Below, in pieces: positions 19,366 through 30,651 of a DNA stretch of 64,000 nt. Positions within the stretch are counted from its first letter, which is position 1; every line of letters begins with the position of its first letter. The stretch spans positions 12,200,100-12,264,099 of the forward strand of contig OY821518.1 in assembly GCA_963682025.1 (NCBI GenBank). Reading direction: 5' to 3'. The notes under the pieces are model-generated. The model was not told the DNA's origin. It did not search any database and saw only the letters and a list, made by a program, of their open reading frames with translations. Source of the stretch: Cordilura impudica (lineage: Eukaryota; Arthropoda; Insecta; Diptera; Scathophagidae). Both the position numbers and the translations under genes were made by a program.

Positions 19366-21365
19366 AAAATGTTATTTAAAAAAAAATAATTTTTAAAAAA
19401 TCAAATCATTTGGCCTAGGAACTAAAGTCGAAATTTTCCGTTCAAAAGCCACTGAATTGCCAATAGAATATTGCAGTTGCAAAAAATAAAATATCAGAAA
19501 TAAACTTCGAATTTATATTCTCATATCCAGAATATTGACTTTGGTGCAATAATAATTCGAAGCTGCAACCAAACGATTCGAGTGGCAATTAATTTTTTAT
19601 CCAAATTTATAATTCACAATTTATAATTCACTGAAATACACAACAAATCACTTTATGCCATATAAAATGCGAAACAAGTTTTATTCTTTTTTTTAGCTTC
19701 ATTACAGCTTTAAGTTTGACTACTCTATTGCTGAGCGATAATCTTTCTAATGTGTTTTAAAGGCTTATTATTAACAAACTATTAATGGAAACTCATAATT
19801 TAGTAAATTATATTTTTTTTTAATCTTTTATATAACAGTCCAATTATATTTTGAAAAAAGACAGTGAAAATAATAATACAAAAATATGAAAATATATTGT
19901 TTATAGATGCCAATTGAGAAAACAACAATATTATACAATATTATTTCACTGCGACCAGCTTAATGTTTTTTTAAGTGGTTATATCAGATAGAAAGATATA
20001 ATCACATAGAAAGTTATAATCAGAATAGTCAAATAACAATAGTCAAATAACAATAGTCAAATAACCCGGTAACCAATAAAACCACTAAATTTGTTAACAA
20101 AAACAATGTATTTTAATTTAGAAAATACTAAATTAAGTTTCGTTAATAATTTCGTAAATCTTTATTAATTTTTTGAAAACTGCAGATTGCAGCAGATTTT
20201 TAAATTACTTGTATAATTATTTATAAGCATTTTTTATTTATTTAATTTTTTTTTTTAAACAACTTGTAAATGTTTTCTTTTTTGGGGTTTTTTTTTTTTT
20301 TTTTTGTTTTTTTCATTAATTTTACACTTACATAAACACAATACCGCTTAAAATACTCGTATGGTAAATTATAGATGCTTATTATTTTTAACAAATTTAA
20401 TTTCGTTATTATTTTTTACAAAAAGTCAACAATTACAAATCAATTTGAATTTGATTTTTCTTTGATTTCTTTTTCTTTTTTAATTTCACTTTTAATACAG
20501 CACTAAAGCTCGCGTCGTTTATTATGTTTGGTACTTATCTAGGATAACACAGTTAAGATTTTAACGCAATATCCTTTGGTAACAATTGTATTTATAGCCG
20601 AAAAATCTCTGTGCGACCAAACGAATACTGTAACAACAATAATAACGACACCAAAAACAACAACAACAACTAGGAAAAAACCGTAACAGCCATAAGAACA
20701 ATATCCTCTTCACACACACACACACTAACAATGACATAAAAACACTTTCGCTTGTACAAGTATTGGAAAGTATTTGGTTGAAATACTATCTTTTGGCTTC
20801 TACACAACACACAATTTGACAATAAAAAAAAAGGAATCAACATACAACCATTCACCTACCCATCCCATTCTCCGTTTTTATTTTGTCTTTTTCCGTTAAT
20901 ATTGTAAAGAATGATGCTGCAAAGAAAATAAACCATAAACAGAATATCGTTACTAACATTCCATAATTTTCTTCTAGTCGCCTTCAGAGAACCTACTTTA
21001 CTAAACACACACACACACTCACCCACAGACGCACACAAACACTCATCATCATCAACATATTGAAATACTTGTAGAGGGCACATTTAGCCACACAATACAA
21101 CAGAGTCTTAAAGGAATGCCTTCGTTTGTATGAAAATTTTAGAATTCCCATACATTTATCTCAGAAGCAAGGTACATCCTTCAGTTCAAAAAATTTTCAT
21201 TGTTGTTGTTTACCGGAGATAATATGGACTTTAACTAAAATTGAGTTTACTTGAATGATTCGTGAAGCGTATCGTATTTTGCACCGTACAGAAATTACTT
21301 GTGTTTCAATAAATCTTCTTAAATTTAAAGTTTTCTTCTAGGAATGAAAAAATATTGTAAAAGAA
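19366..21365. other. 2 kb AT-rich intergenic DNA with simple repeats
   Basis: It contains a poly-T tract (about 20284-20308), AAC-rich trinucleotide runs (about 20633-20670) and CA runs (about 20713-20726 and 21007-21022). The minus-strand frames at 20670-20855 and 20856-21083 run through these repeats. It is unusually free of recognisable transposons compared with the rest of the window, so it could hold host regulatory or UTR sequence, but nothing specific shows that. Confidence 0.4.
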
Positions 21366-22095
21366 TCTATAATATTAAAAGGCTAGGCGATTTCTTGTGA
21401 CCGATGTTTTATTCTGCCGTTTTATCCCGAATTTGACCAAACGTATATTATTTGAAAGGTATTTGTTTTTAACCGTTTTGCAGATTTACAGATTTTTAAA
21501 TTTTGTCCTCTACTTTGAGTAAATTGCATTTAAAGTTGCTACTAACACATATATAAAATTATACATACTAGCAGATTCCAGCCCTCGAAATCCGAGTGCA
21601 AATTCTAGGAAATTTTATTTTTTCATTAAATAAATACCTTTAAGGTATGCTAATCAATTAAAGCCAACTCACAAATCAACACAAAAAACAAACTTATTTT
21701 TATTACAAACACATTAACAAATTTAATAAACACACATAGCATTGTATAATTTTATGTATGTGTTAGTAGCAATTTTGAATGCAATTTACTCAACACAAAG
21801 GAAGAAATTAAAAAATCTGTAAATCTGCAAAACCGCTAAAAAGAAATACCTTTCAAATAATATACGTTTGGTCACAATCGGGATATAACGATAGAATAAA
21901 GCATTGGTCACAAGAAATCGCCTAGCCTATTAATATTATAGATGCTATGCGTGTATTTACTAAATTTGTTAACGAGTTTGTTATCTTCATTCACAATAAT
22001 AATAAATCCAAAAAGTGTTGGTTTGTGAATTGGCTAAGTTGAAAAATAAAGTTGCCCAGAAATTGCATTCAAATTTCGAGCGCTGAAATCTGCTA
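21366..22095 (+). mobile_element. Helitron-like repeat H5, outer copy of a self-nest
   Basis: Begins TCTATAATATTAA at 21366 (preceding base A) and ends GAAATCTGCTAG at 22095 (following base T). Its middle is split at 21568-21942 by an inverted copy of the same family. Without the insert it is ~355 bp, the normal size. Confidence 0.88.
21568..21942 (-). mobile_element. Helitron-like repeat H6, inserted inside H5
   Basis: A complete 375 bp minus-orientation copy, from CTAGCAGATTCCAGCCCTCG at 21568 to TATTAATATTATAGA at 21942. The flanks are A on the left and T on the right, the A|T target expected of Helitrons. H5 resumes at 21943 with TGCTATGCG. No target duplication is seen, also as expected for Helitrons. 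Confidence 0.9.
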
Positions 22096-22473
22096 GTGAA
22101 AATAAAATCGTTTAGGAAATTACCAGTCGTTAGCACGTACGGAATTTATTACGATTATATAGCAGCCTTGGTTTCAGTAAATATTAAAAACACGTCTCTT
22201 TATGTCTTAAAGTTTTCGTTTATACCACCGGCACAAAACCTATATCAAGCAATACATCGTTCAGGGTGCATTGGCTTTTCAGCAGTCATATGTGGATTTT
22301 CAGGTGTGGCAATTTTGATTGTTGACCTTATCACCGAGATGAAAATGAGCTTCGTCATAAAAGATGATTGTTCAAACTTAATTCGACTCATTTCATAAAC
22401 CGCTTACATTATACTAAATTTTTGTCATAACACAGCTAACATTAGTGTTGCTATACTAAAATAACCAATGGTT
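22096..22473 (-). pseudogene. mariner-like transposase fragment
   Basis: The minus strand reads TIIFYDEAHFHLGDKVNNQNC, then MTAEKPMHPER in a shifted frame. These match the first catalytic-Asp block (FSDEAHF.LG.VNKQNC) and the following block of the mariner type seen at 2813-3961. The plus-strand frame at 22096-22398 is its shadow. It abuts H5 on the left and family B copy B3 on the right. Confidence 0.65.
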
Positions 22474-23223
22474 GACAAGTAAGAAAATTATTATTGGTCT
22501 AGACCGACTATACGGTACCCTCTGCCATGGCTTAGAGACCCTATCTGTTCGATCCAACTAAGTGGTTATACAAAATAAGCATAAAACAAATTTGATTGGT
22601 ATTGTTATTAATTTTATTGGCTGCAGATATGAAAAAGTTCATATCGCATGCTATATTTATATGGGGACTAGGTCGAAAAATGGACCGATTCTGACCATAT
22701 TTGGCAAAGTCATTTATATTTTGAAAATATATATACAAAACAAATTTGAGAAAAAACTGTGCAATATTTTTGTTTTTTGATAGATTTAAGTGAAAATCGG
22801 GAAGCAGCTTCATATGGGGGCTATGACAAAGAACTGCCATATGGGTGTATTTTTGGACAACTGATAAATGGATGTAATAAACACACACAAACCCAATTTG
22901 ACCGGCATCTATAAGATAATGTGGATTTTATGGCAATTTATTTCGATTTCATAGGGGTGATTTGTATGGGGACTAGGTCTGAACAAGAACCGAATTTCAC
23001 CGATTTCAATTGTGTTCATCCTATGGCCGATAAAAGCTTATATGCCAAATTTCATTACAATATATTCAAATTTGCCACCTGTAATATGATTACAAAGTTT
23101 ACATGGACGGACGGACGGACATCGCTAAATCAACTCAGAAAGTGATTCTTAGTCGATTCTTAGTTATAATAAAAACAGCAGCACAAAGTCATTATACTCA
23201 AACCGCACAATGGTATAGGGTAT
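22474..23223 (-). repeat. family B repeat, copy B3, near complete
   Basis: Reverse-orientation ~750 bp copy, from ACAAGTAAGAAAATTAT with the palindrome GGTCTAGACC to CAATGGTATAGGGTAT at about 23223. Uninterrupted, so it is a good reference for the family. Confidence 0.8.
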
Positions 23224-23389
23224 AAAAATGCAAACACTAGAGGAACCACCGTGTATATATCCCATCCGCGGCCAAAATTTTCGACTGACGGACCATTATC
23301 TAATTAGAAAATTACTCGGGGGCCAAAAAAAGTTTTTTCTGAAAAGCTAAAATAAAGTTAGTTTAAATTTTTAGTAGTAAAATAGTCAA

Positions 23390-23930
23390 AATTTATTAGT
23401 CGTTTAAAATTATTGCACACAAATGTTCATCACTTATCCTAGATCGCGATGGACTTTTATTTTGGTTCTTTGTTGAGAATGTTTGATAGCAAATGTATGT
23501 TGATCCAAATATAACCAACATTTTTTGCCAGATATTAAATTATTTTTCTTTATTTAAATCAATTATATCCAGCTGAATATCACTTGAAGCACTCTCGAGA
23601 TTAGTAGCAAATGAATTGCGAATAATTAACAAATCATTTTCAATTATTCCAAAACAATCAAATCTTCGATTAAATTCATTTGTTAAAGCACGCACATTTT
23701 CAGCAAAAAGCTTAACTTTTTCTTGAGAGACATCTTTTTTTTTTTTTACTATCATCAAATCAATTAAAAAACTTAAATTACTTAATACATGCAATATTTT
23801 GAGAATTTACATAAAGGTATTGCAACAAATTAAAACTAAAATTTTAATAACAAAAAATATCAAAATATTTTAAAGAATACAATTTAAGGTAAAAACATAG
23901 GAAAAACCTTTGAATTTTTAAGAATTTTAT
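23390..23930 (-). pseudogene. hAT transposase, C-terminal part
   Basis: The frame at 23540-23794 reads ENVRALTNEFNRRFDCFGII and DIQLDIIDLN. Further down it becomes, in pieces, GSTYICYQTFS and SRISDEHLCAII at about 23400-23480. These correspond to the hAT C-terminal dimerisation region (FGSTY.CE..FS...K...R.RL.DEHL). Frameshifted. Confidence 0.75.
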
Positions 23931-23934
23931 TTTT

Positions 23935-26140
23935 TTTTATTAACCCCCTTTCTGAAACTTCTTCTCAGAAGTTGGGAAAATGGATTAATTCAATATATTT
24001 CTTATGCTGTCAAATCTTGAAGATCTACATCTGTCTTCAAATCTAGTAGTTAGTTGGTTAAATATCTCATTTAACATAGGTTGATTAAAATTACTATGTA
24101 ATAGATTGGTGGAATATCTACGTGGTAAGCAAAAAATAGTTTTTAAGTTTTTATTTTGTATAACTTGAAATTTTTTAAGATATGTTTTGGCAGACCTTGG
24201 AAACCACACCGGGCAGCCATATGTCATTATATGACGTATGCACATTTTAAATAGCAGCAATTTGTTTTCAGTGTTAAGTTGCGATTTTCTGTTAAGAAGG
24301 GGAAATAGCGCTCTACCACATTTCATAGCATTGTCACAAGAGTGAGTGATGTGATTTTTGAATGATAGCCTTTTGTCTAGAATAACTCCTAGGTACTTTA
24401 TAGAGTTTTGTATTCTTATTATTGTTCCATTAATAGAAAGAGTATTACTGGGTATTCTCTTTGGCGACTTATTGAAAGGGAATATAACCGCTTGTGTTTT
24501 CTCCTGGTTAATTATACCCTATACCACTATGTGGTTTGGGTATAATGACTTTGTGCTGCTGTTTGTAACAACCAAAAATCTTTGACCTAGACCCATCTTT
24601 AATTATACCGATCGAATCAGAATCACTTTTTGAGTTGATATAACAATGTCCGTCCGTCCGTCTGTGTGTCCATGTAAACCTTGTAATCAAACTGCAGGTC
24701 GCAAATATAAATATATTGTGACGAAATTTGGTATATAAGCTTTTATCGGCCATGGGATGAACGCTATTGAAATTGGTGAGAATCGGTCCATGTTCAGACC
24801 TAGCCCCCATACAAATTACCCCTATGAAATCGACATAAATTGCCATAAGATCCAAATTGTCATATAGATCTTACTCAAATTGGGTTTGTATGCGTTCATT
24901 ACATCCATTAATGAGTAGTCCAAAAATGATCCCTTTGGCCCCATATAGAGCTGCTTCCCGATCTTCACTTAAATCTATTAAAAAACAAAAATATTGCACT
25001 GATTCTTCTCAAATTTTGTTTGTATATATTTTTGCAAAATACGAGAGACTTTACCAAACATGATCAGGATCGGTCCATTTTTGGACCTAGTCGCCATATA
25101 GATATAGCATCCGATATGAACTTTTTCATATCTGCAGCCAAAAAAATTAATAAAAATCCCACTCAAATTTGGTTTATGCTTATTTTCTATATCCAGTTAG
25201 TTGCGCCTGAGAGATAGGGTCTCTTAACGCATGGTATAGGGTATCGTATAGTCGGTCTAGATCGACTATAATTTTCTTACTTGTTTTAATTTTCCATTTG
25301 TCAAAGTACTTTTGAGCTACCATTAAACCATTTTCCATTTTTTTTAACAATTGGATTGGAAACTTTTCCGTTGGCAATAATAGAAGAAACATCGGCATAG
25401 TACGCTACGGATTGAACCCGTGGTATTTTAAAATCTGATGTAAAAGTGGAGTATAGGGTTGGTGACAATACTGATCCTTGTGGCACTCCAGCTGGGATAA
25501 CTCTTTGTGTTGATGTTTCTCCATCTACATTAACTTTAAGTGATCTTACTGTCAGAAAACTTCTTATTAGTTTTTGCAGATAGATTGGATAGCCAAGTTT
25601 ATTAAGTTTAAAAATAAGGCCGTCGTGCCAAACAGTGTCAAACGCCTTTTCAATGTCTACGAAAATAATTTCGGTACTTTGCTTTTCATTTTTGTTTTTG
25701 GTAATTACATTCACCACCCTTTTTAACTGATGTACAGTGGAATGGTCTTTCCTAAATCCAAACTGTTCGTTGTTTTAAATTCCACGACTATCAGTAAAAT
25801 TTTTTAGTCTGTATAAAATAATTTTTTCAAAAACTTTGTCAAGAACGATCAGCATGCTTATAGGTCTATAGCTTTTAGGCAATTTTTTATCTTTACCTGG
25901 CTTCAATATAGGTATTATTTTGGCCTCTTTAAAGTGTTAAGGAAAATATCCATTACACAAACACCAGTTAAAAATCTTCGTAATATAATTATAAAAAACA
26001 TCTGACATCTTTTTTAATATAATTGGTTTGATTCCATCTTTTCCAGGGCCCTTTTTGTTTTGCATAGATTTAACCTAGTGTTTTACCTCTTCTGTGTTAA
26101 TTAAAACATTGTTATGTTGTGTATAGGTTGCAAGTCCAAC
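23935..26140 (-). pseudogene. Jockey-like LINE ORF2, split by family B copy B4
   Basis: Read right to left. KGPGKDGIKPI (about 26045), IIPILKPGKDKKLPKSYRPI (about 25890), NEQFGFRKDHSTVHQLKRVV (about 25745), FVDIEKAFDTVWHDGL (about 25640), GVPQGSVLSPTLY (about 25470) and AYYADVSS (about 25395, a catalytic YADD changed to YADV) are the RT blocks. KYFDKWKI then runs into B4 at 25285. After B4 comes NQEKTQAVIFPFNKSP and IKYLGVILDKRLSFK. The C-terminal domain (23985-24326) contains CIRHIMTYGCPVWF and ends at a stop, followed by a short T-rich end. The loss of the second catalytic Asp, plus stops near 26100 and 25940, make it inactive. Confidence 0.88.
24514..25285 (+). repeat. family B repeat, copy B4, inserted in a LINE
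   Basis: A complete 772 bp copy, ATACCCTATACCA to CTTACTTGTT. It is flanked by TTAATT on both sides (24508-24513 and 25286-25291). Taking out the copy with one TTAATT rejoins the LINE frame as KWKINQEKTQ without a frameshift. This proves mobility and defines the family's ends and a 6 bp target duplication. Confidence 0.9.
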
Positions 26141-26809
26141 CACCTAACATGAGATATCTTTAATGATTTAACTGTAGGAAAATTATTAAAATTCTGTTCA
26201 AAAAGTCTTAATTTTATGTGGAAAGAATTTAAGCTTTGTACCGTACAAATATTTTTGTCTTATAAAACTTTCTTTAATTTATTAATACAATAATTTATTA
26301 GTACAATAGGTCGACTGAAAAGGCAAAATCGGAAAGCCATGATGAATCAATTAACTCAGGAAATTCTTTTTCTTTTTTTTTTTTGTAATATTAAAAAGGT
26401 CATAATTTCTTCTTTAAGATCCCATAACCGTCGCAGAACTTTACCTAAGCTTAACCATCGAGCTCTTCAAGCAAAGATATAAATTGTCTGTGTCATAAAT
26501 CGTTTGATCGAAGAAACTTTACCAGTTTAATTATAACCTTAGTTACGTGTTCTATTTTCAATAAATTTTAACACAATGCGTGTTGATGTATAATACAGTG
26601 AATCATAACAAGCTGTTTTTTTTTTTTGGATCAATCGCGTGGCCTATATTTCAATCCGTTAAGTTTGGGGATCCATCAGTAGTCACATTAACAAGATTTT
26701 CTCATTTAATATTATATTTCAAAAGACATTCTCAACTTCGTTAAAAAGTTCTGCACCGGTAATTCTATTTTTAAATGAAGCCATGGATAACAGTTCCTGT
26801 ATAATTTCA
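26141..26809 (-). pseudogene. hAT transposase, catalytic middle part
   Basis: The minus strand reads NLVNVTTDGSPNLT (first catalytic Asp, about 26672), VMIHCIIHQHALC, KIEHVTKVIIKLVKFLRSND, HRQFISLLEELDG and later SLNSFHIKLRLFEQNFNNFP. These blocks follow the order of the hAT transposases annotated in animals as GTF2IRD2- or ZBED-like. Stops and frameshifts are frequent. Confidence 0.78.
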
Positions 26810-26824
26810 AATTCCTCATTAATT

Positions 26825-27823
26825 TTTTTTTTTTTTAAGTTTATTTATTTACAATAATTATAATTATACTATAATAAACAACTAGTAATAATAACATTAT
26901 GAATATACAATTTCCCTTAATCGGGCTCTCGAGTATTATTAATACAATAAAAATTTAGGTTTTACAATTAATATAATTTTCTTTATTTTAAATGAAAAAA
27001 TAGATAATTGATAATTGAGTTTTGCAATGAAAGATTTTTAAAAAAACATTGCTTTTATAACAGAGGAAATAGTCAAGGGTTAAAATAAAAAAAAAGCAGG
27101 GGATATGTTGAATTATGTAGGTAGCCACCAAAATGTCTTGGCATTTAATTTTTTTATAAATTTAAAATCTTTATTTGATATGCTGGTATCATATTTTATA
27201 TTTATATATTCTGTATTGCAATTCACTGCTTTTATATTGGCTCTTCTATGATTGTGGTAGAAGATTGGGATGCCATTTTTATTTTGAATAATTTGTTTGT
27301 TGTCGAGGTAAATAAAAGCCTCAAGTGGTACAAACCCCGTTTTAAGGGAATCAATTATGTATCTTTCATTTATGTAGTACGGTGCCATAATAAGATTATT
27401 TTCCGTACATTGAGTACATTTTAAAATATTATTTCTAATTAATTTTATTATAAAATTGTCTATTCTAATAATATTTGCACTGTTGTATAATATCTTATTA
27501 GAAATGTACTTAATATAATTACTTTCTGAAGATCTATATAATGACGTACATGCTCTCAAACATTTCCTTTCAAAAACTCTGATTTTTTCCATGTATGATG
27601 GCGAAATGTTGAACCATATTGGGCAACCGTAGGTTATGATAGGTCTGACCAGTGACTGATACATTATTATCTTTATTCTAGTTTTAATATATTTGGAATG
27701 AAACAATGGCCTATATAGGAAATATGCATTTTTTGCTTTTGTAATTATTTCTTTAACATGATGGTTAAAGTATAAAAATTTCTCTAAATAGATTCCTAAG
27801 TATTTTACAACATTTTTGTTTTG
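26825..27823 (-). mobile_element. 5'-truncated LINE with poly(A) tail and 15 bp target duplication
   Basis: The T-run beginning at about 26825 is the poly(A) tail of a minus-strand insertion. The host sequence AATTCCTCATTAATT occurs at 26810-26824 and again at 27824-27838, a classical target-primed duplication. Only ~1 kb of 3' sequence was copied. It lies inside the hAT transposase gene and so is younger than it. Confidence 0.93.
27113..27706 (-). pseudogene. LINE ORF2 C-terminal region (198 codons)
   Basis: The frame reads YKSLVRPIITYGCP-like residues (IMYQSLVRPIITYGCPIWF), then EKIRVFERKCLRAC and a C-terminus ending TFWWLPT. This is the post-RT region of Jockey-clade ORF2, where ..YGC.VW and ..Q.K.LR are conserved. 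Above 27706 the frame continues with differing stops to the truncated 5' edge near 27823. The RT catalytic core is absent because of 5' truncation. It is still open, suggesting a fairly recent insertion. Confidence 0.85.
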
Positions 27824-27838
27824 AATTCCTCATTAATT

Positions 27839-28340
27839 GACCGAACAAAAATCAGTAGTTGTGCAGTATCTTTTATATCACAGCCCTCGTCTAAAGCTAT
27901 AGCACAGTATTGTCTATATGTATTTTCTAATTTTTCTGACAGCTGCCCATTTAAATTATCATTGATTTGCTCAATCCTTCGCATAACAGTTTGTCTTGAT
28001 AGGGACATACTTTCAAATTTTGATCTTAGTTCTGGACATGAAACTATTTTGCTGGCTCGTCAATACATTACAGAGATTCTTAGCATGGCCTTTACGCCCT
28101 TCATCATTCAGATTTGGAGAATAGTTTAGATATACACTTTCGAAATGTCGTTTTAAATTGTACTCTTTTAAAACTGCAACCGTGTTTCGACAACTTAGGC
28201 ATACACCCAAGAAAAATAGTTCGATTACCAATCTTTATTGAATACATGTCACTCACTATTGACTTTTCTTTTTCGTCCACCCATTTTTTAAATCTTTTTA
28301 TAGATTTTATTTTTAAATGTCACAAAAAACATTAAATTCA
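27839..28340 (-). pseudogene. hAT transposase, N-terminal part with BED-type zinc finger
   Basis: Reads CLSCRNTVAVLKEYNLKRHF (about 28190-28130, a BED finger whose distal His is changed to Tyr: SVY), then SMSLSRQTVMRRIEQINDNL, QLSEKLENTYRQYCAIALDE and CDIKDTAQLLIFVRSINEEF. The frame joins the catalytic part once the LINE at 26825-27823 is taken out. Confidence 0.82.
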
Positions 28341-28565
28341 ACAACATAATTGGTTTTCTTTCCCTAATATTAGGGAGTTTTAATGATTTTTCTATAAATT
28401 GTACCAGATTTTTGGAAAAAAAAATAATTTTTTTCTGGTTTGTAAAATAAAAAAAAATCATATTTAGAATTTTTATTAACTAAGCGGCCCATATAAACTA
28501 TCTTTTTTATTATACACAAAGGGTCATACAAAATATGTTGGCGGGCCGTATTTTGACCATGGCTG

Positions 28566-29460
28566 ATATATAAAATGAAGGTATAAAAATGGGTTATTCT
28601 ATCATCCTGTTATTTAATTTTTAACCGTTTTATATATTCCTAAAATTTTTAAAGAATTATTTTCCCTCAAACAATTAACTCCTTTAAGAACTGAAAAATC
28701 TCTGCTATTGTTGTGAAACTAAATATGATGACGACAACAGGCAGCAACAAGGCGTTAGATAGTTGGTGGATTTTACAATCATATTAAGTGTATGGGAATG
28801 TTGATGTCACTGTTGTTGTTGTTGTTGTTGTTAAATAAAAAATATTGAAATATTGTCTTAAGGCCAACAGGATTATGCGCTTGCGCATTAACAATTAATT
28901 TCTAATTTGTAGCATAAGCTTATAATATTGTGTATAATATTCAGTTACTCATATTGTGATTATGCATGTCACACACACACATACACTTACCGATAGTTCT
29001 TTGACAATAACAACATCTTGAACATAGTACGAATAAGTAAGTAGTTCTTTTATGCGTTGTTGTCTGTCTGTCTGTGGATGAGAATGACTTTTGTGTATTG
29101 TCGTTCGTACATGCAATTTGCAGCAGCAATGTGTTTTCATTTCGTATTTCAGTAATAAAAATTAATGTCTGCGTGAGTGTGCAAATAAAAAGTGTTTGTC
29201 TGTTTTACTAGTAAATATTAGATAAACTTATAAACTTATTGTTAGTTGTGCGGGGGCATATGTTGATTTTACTATTACATTCTAGTATAAAAATGGCGAC
29301 AATAACATGTACGACAACAGTGATATTGGTGTTTTTAGAATGTTTGTTTAGTTTGTTTTGCCGGTCAATGGGTGTGGATATAGAGAATTACGACCAACTA
29401 CGTTCTGTTGGTTCTTGTTAAAATTATAGGGACATTAAAAAATGCCCTACACTGATTATG
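28566..29460. other. intergenic DNA with simple repeats, no gene recognised
   Basis: It contains a GTT run at about 28811-28832, a short CA run at about 28971-28983 and TCTG repeats at about 29064-29075. The minus-strand frames at 28941-29140 cross the repeats. Nothing else supported. Confidence 0.4.
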
Positions 29461-29505
29461 TTAACCCCTAAATGCATTCTGTTGCCATTTGGCAACAAAC
29501 TATTT
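29461..29505. repeat. solitary piggyBac-like end with palindrome
   Basis: TTAACCCC is followed 14 bases later by the near-palindrome GTTGCCATTTGGCAAC. That is the same layout as the left end of the 7972 piggyBac (TTAACCC, ~14 bases, GATGCCATATGGCGTC). The rest of the element appears lost at the junction with family B fragments. Confidence 0.4.
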
Positions 29506-29509
29506 TGAG

Positions 29510-29935
29510 TATCCTGCAGGGTTTATTTTTGTGGTTATAACTAACACATGCAAATCAAATTTGACAAAGATTTATATGATAATTTGGATGTTAATGCTAC
29601 TCATAGAGGTCATTTATATAGGGACTAGGTCTATACATGCACCGATTATAAACAACAAAGTCGGTCTAGACCGAGTATTCGATACCCAATACCATGGTTT
29701 AGAGACCCTATATCTTCGGTCCAACTAATTCGATATAGAAAATAAGCATAAACCAAATTTGAGAGCCCTTGTTATTTATTTATTTGGCTGCAGATATGAA
29801 AAAGTTCATATCGGGTGCTATATTTATATGGGGACTAGGTCGAAAAATGGACCGATCCTGACCATATTTGGTAAAGTCACTTATATTTTGAAAAAAAATA
29901 TACAAACCAAATTTGGTGTAGGGTATAACAAGAAA
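29510..29935 (-). repeat. family B fragments, copy B5
   Basis: An internal family B piece (about 29510-29652, with ATATAGGGACTAGGTCTA) is followed directly by the start of another reverse copy (GTCGGTCTAGACCGAGTATTC at about 29660) that breaks off near 29935. Rearranged and incomplete. Confidence 0.7.
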
Positions 29936-30044
29936 GAGTTACCTTAACTGACATCTTGTAATTTTCTATTAATTACGTTTGCTTTACATCTTATTATAAA
30001 AAAAAACCAATTAGCCAAAATTAAGAAATTAAATTAAAGATTAA

Positions 30045-30161
30045 GGGCCATATGCAAAAAAAATAAAGTGTACTTCAAGTAGACTTTATTGTATGTTTTT
30101 CATACAAAATTTGTTGATAAAGTCTACTTGAAGTACACTTTATTTTTTTTGCATACGGCCC
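30045..30161. mobile_element. 117 bp hairpin MITE with TAA duplication (Harbinger-like)
   Basis: Two ~45 bp arms, GGGCCATATGC...GTAGACTTTAT and its nearly exact complement, enclose a ~27 base loop. TAA flanks both sides (30042-30044 and 30162-30164). GG-starting inverted ends with a 3 bp TAA duplication are typical of PIF/Harbinger MITEs. Confidence 0.85.
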
Positions 30162-30164
30162 TAA

Positions 30165-30651
30165 AACTTTTCTAAAGCAAACAAGAGCATTAAATTCATT
30201 GGCCAAAGTCTAATTTATTTTTGTCACTGATTTTTTAAATTTTAACGCCATTTTGTAGCTAGTATATTGAAATTGAGGTAGCCAAAAAATTAGTTTAATC
30301 TTTTTCTAATTGTGGGCGTGGCATACTGTCAAACTCAACTGTTTTTTAATCTCAAGAAAAGGTGATTTTTTTGTTTTTTTTTTTATCAAAAATAAATGGT
30401 TAATACTCGCAAGTTATCACCGTTAATGATCTTTAGTTGTTGTAAGTGCTCACAGCTCTACCGCTTAATATTAGGGGTGTTCTGAAATATTTATTAAACT
30501 ACTACATTTTTGTCGAAATTTCGACTTTATTGGAATAGAACTTCTAGGAAACAAAAGGTAACAAGAAACGGAGAAAGGTGAAAGTGTTCTCTTTAACCCT
30601 ATATATAATTTTGCACCCGTGGCGAACCGTGGGTAGAACCCTTTTTTCATT
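30165..30651. other. no feature recognised
   Basis: AT-rich spacer between two MITEs. Confidence 0.4.

Larger units (their letters stand above)
23262..28565 (-). mobile_element. hAT transposon (GTF2IRD2/ZBED-like transposase), broken by nested insertions
   Basis: Transposase pieces run on the minus strand from about 28340 (N-terminus) to about 23400 (C-terminus). The outer ends are similar inverted sequences: CAGCCATGGTCAAAATACGG (complement, from 28565) and CCCATCCGCGGCCAAAAT from about 23261. The flanks are TATATAT-like, which could hold an 8 bp duplication but are too simple to prove it. It is interrupted by a LINE (about 23935-26140, itself containing family B) and by a second LINE (26825-27823). 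Confidence 0.72.

Noticed and set aside
22096..22398. 100-codon plus-strand frame with hydrophobic stretches
   Set aside because: The minus strand contains recognisable mariner transposase blocks, so the plus frame is a shadow.
24508..24855. Recurring open frame beginning MDLMAIYVDFIGVICM (also at 51617-51853, and similar at 22921-23145)
   Set aside because: It recurs because family B itself is repeated; frame length and stops vary between copies and there is no known domain.
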